Assembly: GCA_000827325.1 (NCBI GenBank)
Contig: KN832890.1
Coordinates: 310,001 to 374,000, forward strand
Length of the DNA: 64,000 nucleotides
Reading direction: 5' to 3'
From: Oidiodendron maius Zn
Taxonomy: Eukaryota; Ascomycota; Leotiomycetes; Myxotrichaceae
In this document: positions 59,439 to 64,000 of the stretch, one piece after another
How the letters are laid out: every line of letters begins with the position of its first letter
Numbering within the stretch: the first letter of the stretch is position 1
Translations under genes and position numbers: made by a program
The notes under the pieces: model-generated
Seen by the model: the letters and a program-made list of their open reading frames with translations, nothing else
Told to the model about the DNA's origin: nothing
Database searches by the model: none

Positions 59439-61487
59439 TTACCTGGTCACACTTGCTAGAGCAGTATGGAATAATTCTATCAACTATAAGTCGGCGCAGA
59501 CAAAGTTAGCGTTAGATATTGCTAGTCAATATCAATAGCTGGTTTTGACTTACCCAAGTACGATAGCCATCGTCGTCTTTACACCTCTGAAATATAGCTA
59601 GTTGATCGTCCACTCTATATGGAGAGACATATACCATGTCTTTCAAATTTTCGTCCTTCTCAAGACCTTTGAGAAATGCTTCGGCTTCAACACTATTTCC
59701 AACTCTGCATAGAAGGAATACTACTGCTGCTTCTCCGAGATTTCGGATAGATGGCCAATTCTTACACCATTGAATGGTGCTGCCTAGAGCTGTAGACGGC
59801 TCGCCTGTAGGCTACAACGAGTCAACCGGCCGATAATCACTCGAGACACTTTCGTGTCCCCTTCATTACAGTCAAGGTATTTAACAGGCTTACCTCTCCG
59901 TCAGTAATAACCGCCACAATCACTGGTTTTTTTAGAACATTGTTATCAGCCTTCTTCATGATCATAGGGCCAACAATCTTCATCCGGAGCCAATGTCCGA
60001 GTTTCGTATTTCCTTCGTAGTTGACCATTTGAACCTTCTGCATAATTTCCTTCAAATCAGTCAAATTGTTAAAGTTCCCATCTTGCTTGAAGTTAAGGAA
60101 ACGAATAGTCATCCCAGAGGTTAGAAGAGTTGCAAACTCAGACACGCATCTAATCGTCTCTTGCAAGGCAGTTATTCTGTTTTCTGTCCTCATTGATGCG
60201 CTATCATCTGCGAAGATATTTAGCTACTACTGAGAGAGCGTCAATACTCAATGGATGGAGCTTACCACATAGTATGACAAAATCATACAGTGCAAGCTTA
60301 GTAAGTTTAGGAGTAAACTCTGAGCATAATCCAAGTTCCTCGGTTGCTTGCTGAGCTCGAACTGTGGCTGTTTGAGCCAGGTTCTCCAGAGATGCCGAAT
60401 CTTGGCCGCAGAAATTACCCAAATAATTGCTTATGAACTCCGAAGCAGTATTCTGATCTTGATTCCTTGCCCGTGCTGAAATTATTGGTGGTTCGTCTCC
60501 GCCAAATGATCGAGACTGAAGATTTGTACCCCCGACCCCATTAATCGCTGGTATAACTAATAAGAGGTCTTTGGCATACGCAGCTGCCGCCGCCGCTGCA
60601 TAACGCTGCCACGTCTTATTCTTGTGAGAGTCGGCGTAATCGCAAATTCCTCGGATGACAAGGCACGGAAAGTTATTCATCAATCCAGCTGCTTCCATCT
60701 CGAAGCAAAGGACACCACCAAGCTCCGAGCTCAGCTTATCTCTTGTGAGACCGTCTTTTATGACTCGATTCCCAGAAGCTATCGTACCATAGTGAACTAT
60801 AACCTCCCCAGTTCTACGTAGAGTCCTCTTCACTAATTTGTCTTTGCTACACAGATCACATGTGGGCCCTTCAACGTGGTTGTAGGTTGACTCGAACAGA
60901 ATATCTGGCAATTCAATATCGTTCGCAAGATATTTTATATATGTAAAATCGTATAGATAATTTGTAAGATTGCTTGTGCGTCTGAGATGCTGGGATTGCA
61001 ACTGTGTAAGTGCGCTCAGTAGCACTGTAGGTGGCGTGTTGAGCAAACCTGTCCGTTCGAATCCGCTCTGGGTAGTCTTCCCGAAATCATATTGAATCAC
61101 TCCACCGTGCTCCTTATGCGGTTGACTGACCACCACATCTCCAAGCCGCACATCTGATTTGGCGCTTGGGACACCGCCTCCGATGCCTACCATTAGTCCG
61201 AATCGGATTGCAGGGAATGAAGACCTCATTTGGAGGGCGACTGCTGCGGCAGAATTGGCACCAAGTTGGCCAGCCGGTAGACATGCGAGCACTACATTAT
61301 GCTCGCCGATACAACCAAGAGTGTACAGGTTGGTATCATTAGGGTTGTGGGGGAGACTTTGATGCTCTTCGTCCAGCATCTCTTGTGCCGCAGCCAGCTC
61401 GACCGGGAGGGCACACACCCACCCGACATTATAATCTTGTCGAACGCGGCGTCGCGCCATCCGCAGATTTGCCAGCGATATGATCAC
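59439..61487 (-). CDS. Nucleoside phosphorylase-like / vWA fusion
   Basis: Four exons with introns 60208-60265, 59812-59893 and 59484-59553; 612 residues from the ATG at 61487. The ATG at 61460 (MARRRVRQDYN) would give 603. Residues about 18-325 are a PNP/UDP phosphorylase-like domain: VGWVCALPVELAAAQ, FGLMVGIGGGVPS, VRLGDVVVSQP, HYGTIASGN, CFEMEAAGLMNNFPCLVIRGICDYADSHKN and an Ala-rich helix. This domain usually heads fungal NLRs. Here no P-loop follows. After a linker, LALYDFVILCDDSASM begins a von Willebrand A domain with a MIDAS motif DDSAS at 408-412 (the first Asp split by intron 1), a Thr in EGNTKLGHWL and VITDGE. The C-terminus, YVSPYRVDDQLAIFQRC..ALASVTR, closes the vWA. It appears intact. 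Function is unknown; adhesion or scaffold plus nucleoside sensing is speculation. Confidence 0.82.
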
Positions 61488-62882
61488 AACCGTGCGATGG
61501 ATTCTTGGAGTTGTTCAATGTATCAACCCGGCATTCAGGAGAAAATATTGCGTTCGATCGGATGTGGCAGACTAGAGCAGGTGCGGAGGGCTATTCTTAA
61601 GTTATAAGATCGGCCATCCTCTTCGGTCCAGGAGAGTTCCGCCTCACAGAAGGCTTGCAACCCAATTATGTGGCTTAAAGAACATGTAATGACATTAGTA
61701 ATACAACTTGTGCATAAGGCCGTTGACAGGATATCGATTTATTAGCTATAGGTGTGGCCGTAGAATACGCTTCTTCTAAGTGACGAAGTAAGGCTGAGTC
61801 GAATTTTTCACTTCTAGAGCATGTATAATATTTTTATTTTATATTAAAACACTTGCTCTGAAGTTTTTCGATATTTAGTTGAAAGAAACGTTCCTAAGGC
61901 GTAGAAATATTTGATTTAGATATGAGAAGTAACTAAAAAAACTTCGTGGTAGCAGCACGTAGCTACTACATAAGCCTTGAAGGAGGTAGTGCAGAGGTAG
62001 AAAATAGACTCGTCTAGGTACGAAATTAGACAGCTAGAAAAATTGAAATAATATTTTTAGTTAAAGACTTTTGCAATTCGATCAGGCCGTCAGCTTTATT
62101 ACAGGATTCTTCGCTTCGCAAGGATGTTGGTTACATGTGTATACACGGTGTACTAAGCCGGAGAGAGAAACACGGAAAACGGGGGTACGGTGCTGAGAGG
62201 AGGATAAGACGATTCAGAACGCAAAAGAACTTCGGGGCTCAATTGGCCAAGTAGATCACCTAGCCCGGTTGCCGCTCCCAGAGAAACTGACGTATGTCAT
62301 CTCTCCTCTAGAGCAACCACCACTATGACCATCCCGGACCAACTGCATGAAGGGTAGTGTAAGCAAGTAACCTTCGAGCCGCGTATCAGCGGAACAAATG
62401 ACTCAATATATTGCAATATTGAAATATATTACGGTGCGATTAGGAGTGCATGAAGGCTTACAGTTGTTGTGACACATTCCACAAGATATTTATGGATTTA
62501 TAAAACGAGAGTGGGATGACTTATGCATTATAAGAAGCTGATTATTATTAAATATCCATTCAAGAAATTGTCATCGAAATAGAGACTGATCACAATCCGT
62601 TGGAAAACAGTAGCAACTACAACAACCCGAGGGCCTCCAGTCATTCATCAACGCTAGTAGTACTCCTGTTACTGGAATCAAAATGTAAACAGAGAATCAA
62701 AGTCATTCATTGTTAGAGAAGCTGATTCACATCGCTCCTTGTTAATCTCCTGATGAAGTCGGCTGGCCAGCTTCAGTACTGCTGCGACCTTTGGGCCTTT
62801 ACCAGAAGCGTCCAAGACCAGAAATTTAATTCTAGAATGGTAATAGAACTAGGTATAAGAGGCACATGAGATTGGGAAGAAA
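61488..62882. other. AT-rich stretch with dispersed-repeat copy
   Basis: The promoter of the phosphorylase-vWA gene should be within the first few hundred bases. 61740-62080 is very AT-rich and stop-rich on both strands. The second dispersed repeat copy lies at 62243-62345. No gene seen. Confidence 0.4.
62243..62345 (-). repeat. Dispersed repeat, copy 2 (inverted)
   Basis: The reverse complement of this block resembles 55128-55240 over roughly 100 bases (GGGATGGTCATAG; GTTTCTCTGGGAGCGGCAA; GGTGATCTACTTGGCCA). The two copies are inverted with respect to each other and flank the GT34-like and phosphorylase-vWA genes. Confidence 0.5.
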
Positions 62883-63430
62883 ATGCACTGTGAGCTAGGT
62901 AGAAGCGATGGGGCTGAGTCTGACAACGGGGGCAGCTTGGCAGATAACGATACAGGGCGTACATTGCTCCACTGTCTAGCTATGAATAGTGGGACAGGCC
63001 TCCTTCCCAAACTGATAGAGCTTATATTCGGTGCCAATGATAAAAATTCCGACTACAGCACGCCTCCGCAGCCATTGGAAATCATTATTCGGTAATTGAA
63101 ATATAAATCAATCAATCCGGAGCAGATTTCCATGTTCAGGATCTAAACTGCCTCTTGCCTTGGCATCTTGCACTTCACATAGGCTGGGACAACATATCTG
63201 ATAACGACCAGCTAGCTGCTTTCAAGTAGTTAATCATTCGACTGCTTGCATTGCATACGGGAGAGAGCGAGGTTCATTCTCTAAGTCTGGCTTTAACATT
63301 ATTGCAGAAAGCCAAGAAGAATCCAACTGCCGAAATCTTTCGTTGCTCTATAAGATCTGTCTTGATAAGATATTTCATGACAAAATTAATCCGTTTACTA
63401 AATGGTTAATATTCTAAAACAATCAAATCA
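62883..63430 (+). pseudogene. Ankyrin-repeat gene remnant
   Basis: The plus-strand frame at 62883-63095 contains an ankyrin-like segment (DNDTGRTLLHCLAMNSG, LPKLIELIFGANDKNS). After an in-frame stop and a frame change another follows at about 63115-63225: GADFHVQDLN, LLPWHLALHIGWDN. A third piece, ALHTGESEVHSLSLALTLLQK, comes next. Stops and frame changes separate them, with no intron that would join all parts. I read this as the decayed 3' part of an ankyrin-type NLR or similar gene. No NACHT or P-loop is visible. Confidence 0.45.
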
Positions 63431-64000
63431 ATTATTGATGTAATTATTTCCATCTTAGAAGCTGATTTGACTTTGAGCGTTCGCCTCTAGAAGGCATCCT
63501 CCTGAGGATACTCCTGATGAAAAATGTGCATTCGGGGCAAAATATCATCAAATTCAAGACTACAGGGAACAAGGATATTTCGGCTAATATTTCTGCCCCT
63601 ACTAGGCAACGATAGAGCTCGCTCGCTGTATTTGCTCTTCCCCGCAATCATCTTCTAATAAACTCCTGAGGGAGCGGGAAATTATAGGATTGTGGCAATA
63701 GCATGTGGTACTACAACAGCGGTGTCATAAACCAAATGCTAGTTCCCGGCCCGTCCATGGACGGCGCCTTTTGATATATTAACCTGCGTTCTCGTGCGCA
63801 TGTGTTACAAGCTACTTCGTTGAGATCAATAGATGAGGATGGCTTTAGAGCCGGCATTTAGCTTTAGCTACATATACAGCCGGTCTGGCTCCAACATCCT
63901 GTACTATTGAGAAAATTGCCGCATATAACGAAGAGGTGAAGGAGAGACAATCGCTCTTGCAGTTATGCCAAGCTCCATGTGCCAGCCCGCAAGCCGCCCG
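63431..64000. other. Window end, no gene seen
   Basis: This interval contains short overlapping frames only, for example 63444-63647 on the minus strand, with no domain signal. Confidence 0.35.

Noticed and set aside
1-64000. tRNA, rRNA or CRISPR features.
   Set aside because: I looked for B-box-like GGTTCGA words and regular direct repeats and found nothing with a credible structure. CRISPR arrays are not expected in a fungal genome.

Overview
The window looks like an accessory region of a filamentous ascomycete genome (Pezizomycotina). The coding regions are broken by introns of mostly 46-97 bases with GT..AG ends, and many have a CTAAC- or CTGAC-type branch sequence. The families are typical of that group: Zn2Cys6 and bZIP regulators, RTA1-like and UstYa-like proteins, STAND/NLR proteins, a HeLo-like/DUF7580 protein and an AsaB-like oxygenase. 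I cannot place it below subphylum; a Helotiales-like genome is only a guess. I rebuilt exon-intron models by hand; where I give a protein length, exon lengths sum to whole codons.

Layout. 0.2-7.0 kb: an NB-ARC/TPR NLR with an N-terminal C2H2 region, divergent from a HeLo-like/DUF7580 protein. 7.3-8.4 kb: a five-exon AsaB-like oxygenase. 8.7-10.5 kb: a doubtful small gene, then AT-rich relic DNA. 10.5-14.2 kb: a four-helix membrane protein and two uncharacterised genes, one internally duplicated. 15.1-19.1 kb: an RTA1-like membrane protein divergent from a secreted beta-lactamase-like serine hydrolase. 20.3-21.0 kb: an uncharacterised protein. 21.3-30.3 kb: a group that looks like specialised metabolism: a UstYa-like oxidase, a 54-residue secreted peptide with a CC pair, a secreted type-B carboxylesterase, a Zn2Cys6 regulator and a secreted thioredoxin-reductase-like gene that carries two frameshifts. 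33.9-36.0 kb: a second Zn2Cys6 regulator. 39.6-44.9 kb: a secreted GH39-like hydrolase, an aldo-keto reductase with a substituted catalytic Asp, and a bZIP-DUF3425 regulator. 45.1-45.8 kb: a retroelement LTR. 46.1-50.1 kb: a hydrolase-NACHT-ankyrin NLR. 52.2-57.2 kb: two type II membrane glycosyltransferases. 59.4-61.5 kb: a nucleoside phosphorylase-like domain fused to a von Willebrand A domain. 62.9-63.4 kb: a decayed ankyrin fragment.

Two themes stand out. One is fungal self/non-self or immune-type proteins (the NLR/HeLo pair, the NACHT-ankyrin protein, the phosphorylase-vWA protein and the ankyrin relic). The other is a possible small peptide-modification cluster around the UstYa-like gene. 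Long gene-poor stretches (30.6-33.9, 36.1-39.5, 50.1-52.2, 57.3-59.4 and 61.5-64 kb) hold AT-rich, TpA-rich, probably mutated repeat remnants.
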